From: Gammaproteobacteria bacterium | GTDB taxonomy: Bacteria; Pseudomonadota; Gammaproteobacteria; Pseudomonadales; Azotimanducaceae | Reading direction: 5' to 3' | DNA length: 49,814 bases | NCBI GenBank assembly: GCA_012961165.1 | Contig: DTZW01000322.1 | Location: 31,619 to 81,432, forward strand | In this document: positions 35,332 through 43,471 of the stretch, piece after piece | How positions within the stretch are numbered: position 1 is the stretch's first letter | Layout of the letters: each line of letters begins with the position of its first letter | The notes under the pieces: generated by a model | Database searches by the model: none | What the model saw: only the letters and a program-made list of their open reading frames with translations | What the model was told of the DNA's origin: nothing | Program-made: the position numbers and the translations under genes

Positions 35332-35376
35332 ATTTACCTCCTATAGGTCTAATAGCCATGACCCGTTATGCCCTTG

Positions 35377-36072
35377 CTATTTCCGTGCTGTCTCAAAATT
35401 TATTGCCAGGTCCAGAATGTTACGAAGCTGATTATCCCGCGGGACACGTGCATGCCTGCCTATCAGTTGGCAGTCCATCCCAACACTCCTGGCACCTTTG
35501 TAGTCACGCTCGTAACTATCACCAATATAAATCGCCTGCTCGGCGGTCAACCCCAGTTTCTCTAGCGTAAGTTCAAATATCAAGGGGTGAGGTTTCGCCC
35601 AGCCCACCTCGACAGACAGAGTGACCACTTCAAACAGTCCGGTTAACGCCATGGCATCCAATAGTGCGTGGGCCATTGGTGGATAATGGGTGTTTGAAAT
35701 CAGCGCCAGGCGATAATGCTTCGAAAGACGTTTCAGCAGACCTGACGCACCCGGGACAGGCGAAACCAGGGCTGACCAGTCTTCCATGTATTGCCTGGCC
35801 AACTGCCCTTTCTCTGTCCGGGAGGTATCGAGCCTTAATTCGCCAACGACAAGATCACAGACTTCACTCAAGTGAAACTCGCTGCTATCTGGCGCAGTTG
35901 CCTGTTCCATTTTCAGGAAAGCGCTATCCCATACCTGGATATAGTCTGCATAACCGATGGCGCAGCCAAGTTCTGTCGCCTTTTTATAGCTACGGGAAAA
36001 ATCCTGTGAGGTACGCCCGGCCTCATACTCGACCAGCGTTCCAATCAGGTCGAATATCAGGCATTCAGGCAT
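35377..36072 (-). CDS. HAD-superfamily hydrolase-like protein, altered motif I
   Basis: 231 aa with an alpha-helical cap. Motif I is FDLIGTLVE: the nucleophile Asp is kept but the second Asp (general acid/base of phosphatases) is Ile. Motif II is ALISNTHY, the conserved Lys lies in WAKPHPLIFE and motif III is YIGDSYERDYKGA. With the second Asp missing, ordinary phosphatase activity is doubtful. Dehalogenase-like members also lack it. It starts 11 bp after the glyA stop on the same strand, so it belongs to that operon. Confidence 0.82.
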   Translation of the reverse strand: MPECLIFDLIGTLVEYEAGRTSQDFSRSYKKATELGCAIGYADYIQVWDSAFLKMEQATAPDSSEFHLSEVCDLVVGELRLDTSRTEKGQLARQYMEDWSALVSPVPGASGLLKRLSKHYRLALISNTHYPPMAHALLDAMALTGLFEVVTLSVEVGWAKPHPLIFELTLEKLGLTAEQAIYIGDSYERDYKGARSVGMDCQLIGRHARVPRDNQLRNILDLAINFETARK

Positions 36073-36083
36073 TTCTTGGCTAA

Positions 36084-37340
36084 CTAGATTCCGGGAACCG
36101 GAAACTTTTTGCAGAAGGTTTCGACGGCACCCTTGATTTCACCGATGACGGCTTCGTCATCAGGAGATCGCAGGCAACGATCAATCCACTCACCTAGCTG
36201 CTTCATGTCCACTTCGACCATACCTCGAGCGGTCGCGGCCGGGGTACCGATCCTGATCCCGCTGGGTCGCAGGGGCGGCAGTGGATCATCAGGAATGATC
36301 TGTTTATTGGTTGTGATATTCACCTTATCGAGCGTTTCTTCAGCAACCCGGCCATCAAGACCGTAACTCTCCATCGTATCAACAACCATCATATGATTGT
36401 CTGTACCGCCGGTGACCAGGCTTGCCTGCCGTTGCATCAGTTCATTCGCAAGCATTTTGCTGTTAACGAGCACCTGCTGCGCGTAATCCTTGAATTCCTG
36501 TGTCTGGGCACGCTTCAGGGTCACCGCAATGCCAGCAATAGCATTCATATGAGGCCCCCCCTGCAGTCCTGGAAAGACTGATTTGTCGATTTTGCTCGCA
36601 AATTCTTTCTTGCAGAGCACCATCCCACCTCGTGGACCTCGCAGGGACTTATGCGTCGTCGTCGTCACTACGTCAAACCCGAAATCGAAGGGGTTACGCA
36701 TCGCCTCACCCGCAACCAGCCCGCCAAAGTGAGACGCATCAGTCATGGTGATCGCACCGACCTCATCGGCGATCGCCTTGAAATTCTCGTAATCGATATC
36801 GCGGGGATAAGAGGTATAACCGCAAAGCACCATCTTGGGTTTGTGCTCAAGTGCGTCTTTTCGAACCTGGTCGTAGTCAATAGAACCATCAACGGGATTG
36901 GTAACATAACGGACGAAATTGAAGAGCTTACCCATGTGCGAAACCGGCGCGCCATGTGTCAGGTGACCACCGTGGGACAAATCCATCGCCAGAATGGAAT
37001 CTCCCGGTTCAAGCAACCCAAGATAAACCGCCTGGTTCATCGCAGAGCCTGACAGTGGCTGCACATTGGCGTGTTCACACTTAAAAACTGCCTTTGCCCG
37101 GTCCCTTGCCAGCGTTTCAATCTGGTCTGTGTATTCCTGGCCGCCGTAATAACGGCGCCCGGGATAGCCTTCTGAATATTTGTTGGTGAACACACTGCCA
37201 AGCGTGGACAACACTTCAGGGAAGGTATAGTTCTCCGAGGGGATGAGTTCGATGCCGGACTTCTGTCGCTGTTCTTCGCCTTTGAGAGCGGCGTATACGT
37301 CCGGGTCTTGTTGTTGCAGGATCTCTAAATTACTGGTCAA
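36084..37340 (-). CDS. glyA: Serine hydroxymethyltransferase
   Basis: 418 aa, normal length. Hallmarks: ELIPSENYTFPEVLSTLGS, NKYSEGYPGRRYYGGQEYTD, NVQPLSGSAMNQAVYLGLL, the PLP-lysine segment TTTTHKSLRGPRGG and IRIGTPAATARGM. It interconverts serine and glycine with tetrahydrofolate in the cytosol, supplying one-carbon units that metH, at the right end of the window, also uses. The HAD-like gene follows within 11 bp. The 236 bp upstream hold its promoter. Confidence 0.98.
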   Translation of the reverse strand: MTSNLEILQQQDPDVYAALKGEEQRQKSGIELIPSENYTFPEVLSTLGSVFTNKYSEGYPGRRYYGGQEYTDQIETLARDRAKAVFKCEHANVQPLSGSAMNQAVYLGLLEPGDSILAMDLSHGGHLTHGAPVSHMGKLFNFVRYVTNPVDGSIDYDQVRKDALEHKPKMVLCGYTSYPRDIDYENFKAIADEVGAITMTDASHFGGLVAGEAMRNPFDFGFDVVTTTTHKSLRGPRGGMVLCKKEFASKIDKSVFPGLQGGPHMNAIAGIAVTLKRAQTQEFKDYAQQVLVNSKMLANELMQRQASLVTGGTDNHMMVVDTMESYGLDGRVAEETLDKVNITTNKQIIPDDPLPPLRPSGIRIGTPAATARGMVEVDMKQLGEWIDRCLRSPDDEAVIGEIKGAVETFCKKFPVPGI

Positions 37341-37577
37341 TGGGCTGACTCCCGTGTTTGGTGGTGGGCGCCCAGGCGAACGGCTTCAATCTTGAATCAC
37401 ACTTCCCGGTGGTTGGATCCACCTTAATTATCGCCAGTCATGTGAAGCCCGAAATTCTAACCGTTGCCTCCCTTTATTGAAATGGTGGTTTGCGGAATTC
37501 TTCTCAATTGTGGACCAATCGGGCTCATCATGATGCTACATTAGGGCCTCCTAATGTGAACCAACAGACAAAAGACA

Positions 37578-38192
37578 TTGACTGACCAATTACCAGATCA
37601 TATGTTCAATCGTCAGGACGACTCTGCGGATGAAGCCTTCTATTCTACTCCCCGGATGGTGAATCATATTGATGACGCAACCATCAATGAAATCACAAGG
37701 TTCTATCGGGAAACCCTGGCCCCGGAGGATGAACTGCTGGACCTCATGTCATCATGGGTCAGCCACCTGCCTGTAGATGTCACCTACAGGAAAGTTACCG
37801 GACTAGGCATGAACCTTGATGAGTTGAACGCCAACGCTCTCCTGGACCAGGTCCTGGTCCATAATCTGAATAAAACGCCGGCCCTGCCTTTTTCTGACGC
37901 CAGTTTCAACGCAGTCATGATCGTCGTTTCAATCCAGTACCTGACTCGACCTTTTGAAGTCTTCAAAGAGATTCAGCGAGTTCTTAAACCTGGTGGTCGA
38001 TGTATCGTCGCCATGTCGCACCGCCTTTTCCCAACGAAAGCGATCTTTGCGTTTCAGACTCTGGCGCCGCAGGACAGGGTGCAGCTAGTGAAGGAATACA
38101 TGCGCCGGGGCGGTCTGTCCGAGATCGAGTTTATTGACCGATCACCCGAGAAGGCAGACCCACTTTGGATCATTCAGGGTATTAATTCCTGA
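37578..38192 (+). CDS. SAM-dependent methyltransferase-like protein
   Basis: 204 aa from TTG 37578, with an ATG option at 37602 (MFNRQDDSADEAFYSTPRMV). The class I fold is indicated by ALPFSDASFNAVMIVVSIQY and a post-motif EVFKEIQRVLKPGGRCIVAM. Motif I is not the usual glycine-rich loop but LLDLMSSWVSHLP, as in a subgroup of conserved bacterial methyltransferase-like proteins. The substrate is unknown. It is divergent from glyA across a 237-bp region and stands before an acyl-CoA-dehydrogenase-like remnant. Confidence 0.8.
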   Translation: MTDQLPDHMFNRQDDSADEAFYSTPRMVNHIDDATINEITRFYRETLAPEDELLDLMSSWVSHLPVDVTYRKVTGLGMNLDELNANALLDQVLVHNLNKTPALPFSDASFNAVMIVVSIQYLTRPFEVFKEIQRVLKPGGRCIVAMSHRLFPTKAIFAFQTLAPQDRVQLVKEYMRRGGLSEIEFIDRSPEKADPLWIIQGINS

Positions 38193-38293
38193 TCTGGTCT
38201 GGACCAGTATGAAAAGGTCTTATCCTAACTAGTGAGAGGCAGCATAGTGAAGCCATAATCGGATCCGTCATCCTCTAATAAAGGTACATAAAT

Positions 38294-38511
38294 ATGGACC
38301 TGATAAATCAAGCAGAGAACCTGGCACCCCTATTACGCGAAGCTGCACGAGAAGCTGTTCTGCAGATCAGCGCAGAGACCGGTGCCAGGGCGGTCACTTG
38401 AGCAATCCCATCCAGCGAGCACTACGGGACATCTCCATTGCCACGAATCACGTGATCTTCTCAAAGACCAACCGATATGGCGATGTTGGGCGATCTTTAA
38501 CCCGACGGTAA
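38294..38511 (+). pseudogene. C-terminal remnant of an acyl-CoA-dehydrogenase-fold enzyme
   Basis: ATG 38294 reads LAPLLREAAREAVLQISAET-GARAVT and stops at 38401. A second plus frame takes over at 38398: LSNPIQRALRDISIATNHVI, ending RSLTRR at 38511. Joined across this frameshift they match the final helices of acyl-CoA-dehydrogenase-like flavin monooxygenases of the HsaA/HpaB group (A.R.A...A...GA......NPLQR..RDI......H). The catalytic and FAD domains are missing. The 33-bp tandem array begins about 20 bp later. Confidence 0.65.
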
Positions 38512-38531
38512 TGACCCAACACGAAGATATA

Positions 38532-38656
38532 AAGACTATACGCACCAGGATTTGTAGATGATGGAAGACTATAGGCACCAGGATTTATAGATGATGAAAG
38601 ACTATAGGCACAAGGATTTGTAGATGATGGAAGCCTATAGGCACAAGGATCTATAG
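38532..38656 (+). repeat. 33-bp tandem array carrying mini-ORFs and ribosome sites
   Basis: A partial first copy (38532-38557) is followed by three full 33-bp units (38558-38590, 38591-38623, 38624-38656). Each unit is ATGATG...TAG: MMEDYRHQDL, MMKDYRHKDL and MMEAYRHKDL, each ending in TAG directly followed by the next ATGATG. The last TAG is followed by the ATGATG that starts the transporter gene. Each start is preceded by an AGGA about 7-8 nt away. The transporter's translation start region has thus been tandemly copied, giving three serial upstream mini-ORFs in frame with the gene. Confidence 0.85.
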
Positions 38657-40003
38657 ATGATGACTGAACCAATACGAGCGTTACGGCTGGGCGCCTTTGC
38701 GTCACCGGCATTCACGATAGCCGCCCTCGGCTTACCTATCTCCATATTTTTGCCACCGCTATATGCCGAGCTTGGCATCAGCCTGACGGTCATCGGCATG
38801 GTATTTATGTTGACTCGCGTTTTCGATGTAATCACAGATCCATTGTTCGGTTGGCTGGGCGATAAGTTAGAGACTCGCTGGGGACGCCGGCGACCGGCAA
38901 TCATTGCCGCCGTACCGTTCCTGGGTGCGGGTGTCTATTTCGCTTTCTTTCCCGGCGAATCTGCTTCCGCGGTGACGTTGTTTCTATCTATGCTTTTGCT
39001 TTACGCAGGATGGACTGCGTTCACGATTTCCCATACTGCCTGGGCAAGTGAATTGTCAGAAAATTATGACGAACGTTCACGCATCATGGGCATGCTGCAG
39101 ATCTTCGGGTTACTTGGCACCTTACTGGTCGCGATACTTCCCACAATTCTGGATTTCACGACGCCTGGCGCGACAATGAGTCAAAGAACTGGTTTAACCG
39201 GCGCGCTGGTTCTAATCAGTTTACCTTTGCTTGCACTGTTAGCGGTATCGTCCGTAGGCGAACGCAAGCGAGTTCAGCAAAATGTGCCTATCGCCTGGCG
39301 TCAGGCACTGAGCTCCATCGTTAAAAACCATACACTAAGACGGTTGCTGCTCGCCGACCTACTCATGGGATTTCAGAGCGGTATCAATGGCACAGTCCAT
39401 TTCTTCTTTATCGCTGTCGTTTTACAAATGCCTGACTACGCCAGCTTTTATCTGGTGGCATTGTTTGCGACAGGATTACTATCAGCGCCCCTATTTGTAA
39501 AACTAAGTTATCGTCTCGGTAAGCATCGTACACTCTGCGTTGGCACGCTCATTTCCAGTGTCGGCACCTGTGCGTTATTTTTCATACCTGCAGGTGGATT
39601 CTGGCTAACGTTCGGCGCTTATCTATTTATCGGCCTGAATTTTGGTGCACGCGACCTTCTCATGCGATCCATCATGTCGGATGTTATTGATGAAGATACG
39701 GTGAATACGGGAAGAGAGCGCAGCGCTTTATATTTTTCGATGTTAACGCTCACCGCCAAATTGGGCGCAGCCCTGGCGATCGGCACGATCCTGCCGGTCC
39801 TTGATTGGGTAGGTTTTGACCCACGGGGCGAGAACACACAAGCCACTCTGGATGGGGTGAGGTTCGTCGTCGCGGCGACACCCACACTAGTGCTCTTTGC
39901 GGTCGCGGCAATCATGTGGCATTTTCCCCTGGACCGAGAGAGACAAAGTTCCTACAGAATTGAGTTGGATCGCCACAAGCATACAAACACAGATATTTCT
40001 TAA
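38657..40003 (+). CDS. MFS transporter, GPH (MelB-like) family
   Basis: 448 aa, about 12 helices. LTRVFDVITDPLFGWLGDKL followed by ETRWGRRRPAIIAAVPFLG is the GPH loop, and SDVIDEDTVNTGRERSALYF the central cytoplasmic motif. It should be a cation-linked symporter for a polar organic solute. Start ATG 38657 (second ATG 38660) lies in the last unit of the 33-bp array, so translation may depend on re-initiation after upstream mini-ORFs. A distant paralogue is encoded at 24847-26277. The VOC gene follows after 76 bp. Confidence 0.92.
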   Translation: MMTEPIRALRLGAFASPAFTIAALGLPISIFLPPLYAELGISLTVIGMVFMLTRVFDVITDPLFGWLGDKLETRWGRRRPAIIAAVPFLGAGVYFAFFPGESASAVTLFLSMLLLYAGWTAFTISHTAWASELSENYDERSRIMGMLQIFGLLGTLLVAILPTILDFTTPGATMSQRTGLTGALVLISLPLLALLAVSSVGERKRVQQNVPIAWRQALSSIVKNHTLRRLLLADLLMGFQSGINGTVHFFFIAVVLQMPDYASFYLVALFATGLLSAPLFVKLSYRLGKHRTLCVGTLISSVGTCALFFIPAGGFWLTFGAYLFIGLNFGARDLLMRSIMSDVIDEDTVNTGRERSALYFSMLTLTAKLGAALAIGTILPVLDWVGFDPRGENTQATLDGVRFVVAATPTLVLFAVAAIMWHFPLDRERQSSYRIELDRHKHTNTDIS

Positions 40004-40079
40004 GTTAGATACAACTAAACAAAGCGAAACTAATAAAATCGTTATGTACTAACCTTTAATCACTGTTTTCGGAGAGACT

Positions 40080-40604
40080 ATGCAGAACCTACCTTCCAGG
40101 CTTCACCACAGTGCCGTGGTATCAAAAGACCTAGGTGCATCCAGAGAGTTCTATGAAGGCATCATGGGGTTGCCCCTGGTGGCAACATGGTGCGAATCCA
40201 ATGATGCACTTGGAGAGTTCTGTCACGCATTCTTCGGACTCGAAGACGATTCGGCTGTTGCCCTGTTCCAGTTTGCGGACCATGAAAAATACCAGGCGCT
40301 AAGAAAGCCGGACACGCTTTCACCCTTTCATCATCTTGCTTTGGCCGGAACCACCCAGGTTCAAGACAACGTTCGATCCCGTGCAGACGCGGCAGGCATA
40401 GCCCACTACACAATCAATCACGGTTACTGTGTCTCTCTCTATCTGGATGATCCTGATGGCCACAAAGTTGAGATAACGTGCGACACGCAGGAAGCCACAG
40501 ACAATGAGTCGCTCATTCGTAATCGCGCGTCTGAAGAGCTAAACCGATGGCTATCAGGGGATCATACAACCAACAACACTCTGCGTAGCGCTGCCGCTGA
40601 ATAA
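40080..40604 (+). CDS. VOC-superfamily (glyoxalase/dioxygenase-like) protein
   Basis: 174 aa with two beta-alpha-beta-beta-beta halves: LHHSAVVSKDLGASREFYEGIMGLP (start of half 1, metal His) and FHHLALAGTTQVQDNVRSRA (half 2, metal His), ending SLYLDDPDGHKVEITCD with the acidic metal ligand. Likely metal-dependent; reactions in this superfamily range from glyoxalase to extradiol dioxygenase and resistance proteins. A good ribosome site (CGGAGAGACT) precedes ATG 40080. It follows the transporter on the same strand and may share its transcript, hinting at metabolism of the imported compound. Confidence 0.87.
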   Translation: MQNLPSRLHHSAVVSKDLGASREFYEGIMGLPLVATWCESNDALGEFCHAFFGLEDDSAVALFQFADHEKYQALRKPDTLSPFHHLALAGTTQVQDNVRSRADAAGIAHYTINHGYCVSLYLDDPDGHKVEITCDTQEATDNESLIRNRASEELNRWLSGDHTTNNTLRSAAAE

Positions 40605-40751
40605 GGTATGCCTACTCCAACAAAAGGCAAATGATTAAGATTGCACGCGAACAAGCGCCAAAGAACTAAGCGCCGAAGACCTGGTGAAAGGGTCCGCTAA
40701 AGGGAAGCAACCACAACGAACCTCTACTGACGCATCATCTACTTAAATAGA

Positions 40752-41687
40752 TTAAAAAGGCAGGTCGGTTAGATCCACGTTTCCGCCGGTTAACAGTAAT
40801 CCCACCCTTTTACCCTCAAACAGGCCCGGATTACGCAGGACAACCGCAAGCGTCACCGCGGAGGAAGGCTCAATAATGAGCTTCATCCGGGTCCAGACCA
40901 ACGACATTGCCCGGATGGTCTCCTGATCACTCACCAGCAGAATGCTGTCTACTTTGTCGCGAATAATCTCAAAGTTACGTGTACCAAGGGTTGTCAAAAG
41001 GCCGTCACAGATAGTGTTGGGTGTATGGCGCAGAACCAATTCGCCGGTATCCACAGAACGACGAGCGTCGTCTGCACCTTCCGGTTCTGCCCCAATGATT
41101 TTTATTTGTTCGTGCTCCGCGACAAGGCCGCACCCCGCCAGCAAACCCCCGCCGCCAACGGGAACGATGACAATATCGAGGCCCTTAACCTGCTGGACTA
41201 GCTCCAGCATTGCAGTGCCCTGCCCGGCGATGATTTCTTCCTGATCATAGGGGTGAACAAATGTCGCACCGGTTTCCTTGAGTACAACTTCAAGTTTTGC
41301 TTCTCTGGCTTCAAGGGTCGGTTCGCAGAGAATGACCTGGCCACCATACGACAGGATCGCATCCTGTTTTACCTGCTTCGCATTGTCTGGAACCACGATA
41401 TAGGCGGTGGTATTTTTCAGGCCAGCAGCTCTGGCAAGTGCTGCGCCGTGGTTTCCTGAAGAATGGGTTGCAACACCTTTTGCCAGTACTGGCGCGCCAA
41501 GTGACATGATTGCATTAACGGCACCCCGGCTTTTAAATGCGCCGGCTTTTTGTAGATTTTCACACTTAAAAAACAGTGAGCAACCAGCGATGTTATCCAG
41601 CTTTTCACTGGTAATGACTGGGGTGTGGTTGATGAATGGCCCAATGCGTTTTGCGGCTGCCTGAACGCTCTCATAATCCGGATTCAT
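40752..41687 (-). CDS. PLP-dependent threonine/serine dehydratase-like enzyme
   Basis: 311 aa, fold type II. PLP-lysine segment [14 protein letters not shown], phosphate/substrate loop [12 protein letters not shown], glycine loop [14 protein letters not shown] and [13 protein letters not shown]. There is no C-terminal ACT domain, so it is the catabolic dehydratase or serine-racemase type rather than feedback-regulated IlvA. Its ATG overlaps the glnS stop by four bases (41684-41687), so it is translationally coupled to glnS, an unusual partner for this enzyme. Confidence 0.92.
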   Translation of the reverse strand: MNPDYESVQAAAKRIGPFINHTPVITSEKLDNIAGCSLFFKCENLQKAGAFKSRGAVNAIMSLGAPVLAKGVATHSSGNHGAALARAAGLKNTTAYIVVPDNAKQVKQDAILSYGGQVILCEPTLEAREAKLEVVLKETGATFVHPYDQEEIIAGQGTAMLELVQQVKGLDIVIVPVGGGGLLAGCGLVAEHEQIKIIGAEPEGADDARRSVDTGELVLRHTPNTICDGLLTTLGTRNFEIIRDKVDSILLVSDQETIRAMSLVWTRMKLIIEPSSAVTLAVVLRNPGLFEGKRVGLLLTGGNVDLTDLPF

Positions 41688-43423
41688 GCGTTGCCCGATT
41701 GAACCATTTTCGCCCAGGTATCCCGCAGGCCAACGACACGATTAAAAACCAGCGCGTCCGGTGTTGAATGCTTACTATCGACACAGAAGTAACCTTCACG
41801 TTCAAACTGGAACCTTTCGTCCGACGACGCCTGTTTCAATCCAGGCTCAACAAAGCCCTGGTGAACCTTAAGTGACTCATCATTCAGCAACTCGTGATAG
41901 TCACGCTCATCAGCATCGGGGAAATCAACGGTAAAGAGTGGTTCGTATACCCGTATCTCTGCTGGCAGCCCTTCAGTTGCAGATACCCAGTGAATGACGC
42001 CACGCACCTTACGACCTTCCGGGTTTTTCCCCAGGGTATCCGGATCATAGCTCGCGCGAATCTCTACGATATCACCAGCGTCATCCTTAATGACCTGTTC
42101 AGCCTTAATCACGAATCCGTACCGAAGTCTTACTTCATTTCCCAGCACCAGGCGCTTGTACTTCCTGTTGGCTTCTTCCCGGAAATCCTCCCGGTCTATA
42201 TAAAGCTCCCGGGTAAAGTTCATCGAGCGTGTACCCATGGTTTCATCTTTAGGGTGGTTCGGTAGCTCAAGGCTCACACCCCCAATCGCACTTTCCCCTT
42301 CCGGGAAATTCTCAATGACCACCTTCACCGGGTTCAACACACCCATCACCCGAGGCGCCGAGGCGTCGAGTTCCTCACGGATACAGCTCTGCAAAAGCGC
42401 CAGTTCAACATTGTTATCGCTCTTTGTAACGCCTATACGGCGACAGAAGTCCCTGATAGAGGCAGAGGTATAGCCGCGACGACGCAACCCTGACAAGGTT
42501 GGCAAACGCGGATCATCCCAGCTGTCTACCATGTTTTCCTCGACCAGTTGTCGAATCTTGCGTTTACTCATTACCGTGAACTGCAGGTTCAACCGGGAGA
42601 ATTCGATCTGTTGTGGGTGGCAGTTCGTTGCCAGCTCATCCAGCACCCAGTCGTACAGCGGGCGATGATCCTCGAAGCTCAGGTCACACAGTGAATGTGT
42701 AATCCCCTCCAGGGAGTCCGACACACAATGGGTGTAGTCGTACATGGGGTAGATACACCATTCATTACCCGTCTGGTGATGCTCAATATGCCTGATGCGA
42801 TAAATCGCCGGGTCTCGCATATTGATATTCGGTGAATTCATATCGATCTTGAGTCGAAGGATGTGTTCTCCATCGCCGAACTCACCCGCTCGCATTCGTC
42901 GAAACAGGTCGAGGTTTTCATCAATCGTTCTAGATCGATAGGGGCTGTCCTTTCCAGGCTGGGTCAATGTGCCACGATATTCCCTTAGCTCATCTGCTGA
43001 CAGGGAATCAACGTAGGCCTTGCCTTTCTTTATCAACTGTTCAGCGAAATGGTACAACTGCTCGAAGTAGTCGGAGGCAAATCGCTCTTCTTTCCAGTTA
43101 AAACCCAGCCATTCAATGTCGCGCTTGATCGCATTAATATACTCAATGCTTTCCTTCAACGGGTTCGTATCGTCAAAACGAAGATTCGTAGCCCCCGTAA
43201 ACTCCTCGGCCATGCCAAAACTCAGACATATCGCCTTTGCGTGACCGATATGGAGATAGCCATTGGGTTCAGGAGGAAACCGGGTCATGACCTGACCGGC
43301 GTTTTTCCCATCCGCTACATCTTTCTCGATGATGCTTCGAATGAAGTTACTTGGATATTGTTCTTCGGTATTGCTCATTTCAGTATTACTCATTTCGGTA
43401 CTACTTGTTTCGGTACTAGTCAC
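41684..43423 (-). CDS. glnS: Glutaminyl-tRNA synthetase
   Basis: 579 aa from GTG 43423. Class I signatures: [16 protein letters not shown] (HIGH) and [10 protein letters not shown] (KMSKS-like), plus [12 protein letters not shown], and anticodon-binding domains at the C-terminus. It charges tRNA-Gln directly. The first 20 residues ([19 protein letters not shown]) come from a 15-bp tandem repeat that supplies extra possible starts: ATG 43393 and ATG 43378. Without them the protein would have an ordinary length. No good ribosome site decides the start. The dehydratase gene overlaps its 3' end. Confidence 0.97.
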   Translation of the reverse strand: MTSTETSSTEMSNTEMSNTEEQYPSNFIRSIIEKDVADGKNAGQVMTRFPPEPNGYLHIGHAKAICLSFGMAEEFTGATNLRFDDTNPLKESIEYINAIKRDIEWLGFNWKEERFASDYFEQLYHFAEQLIKKGKAYVDSLSADELREYRGTLTQPGKDSPYRSRTIDENLDLFRRMRAGEFGDGEHILRLKIDMNSPNINMRDPAIYRIRHIEHHQTGNEWCIYPMYDYTHCVSDSLEGITHSLCDLSFEDHRPLYDWVLDELATNCHPQQIEFSRLNLQFTVMSKRKIRQLVEENMVDSWDDPRLPTLSGLRRRGYTSASIRDFCRRIGVTKSDNNVELALLQSCIREELDASAPRVMGVLNPVKVVIENFPEGESAIGGVSLELPNHPKDETMGTRSMNFTRELYIDREDFREEANRKYKRLVLGNEVRLRYGFVIKAEQVIKDDAGDIVEIRASYDPDTLGKNPEGRKVRGVIHWVSATEGLPAEIRVYEPLFTVDFPDADERDYHELLNDESLKVHQGFVEPGLKQASSDERFQFEREGYFCVDSKHSTPDALVFNRVVGLRDTWAKMVQSGNA

Positions 43424-43436
43424 AGAGTTTCATATC

Positions 43437-43469
43437 AACTATCTAACAACTATCTAGCAACTATCTAAC
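43437..43469. repeat. 11-bp tandem repeat upstream of glnS
   Basis: AACTATCTAAC, AACTATCTAGC, AACTATCTAAC in direct succession, a few bases after the stop of the TSUP permease gene and just upstream of the glnS start region, which is itself a 15-bp repeat. On the glnS transcript this is the 5' leader (GTTAGATAGTT units). Copy number could change leader length. Confidence 0.88.
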
Positions 43470-43471
43470 AA

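Noticed and set aside
38448-38711. Minus-strand ORF with repeated SSTNPGAYSLP
   Set aside because: It is the antisense of the 33-bp array and crosses the transporter start; the plus-strand mini-ORFs explain the periodicity.
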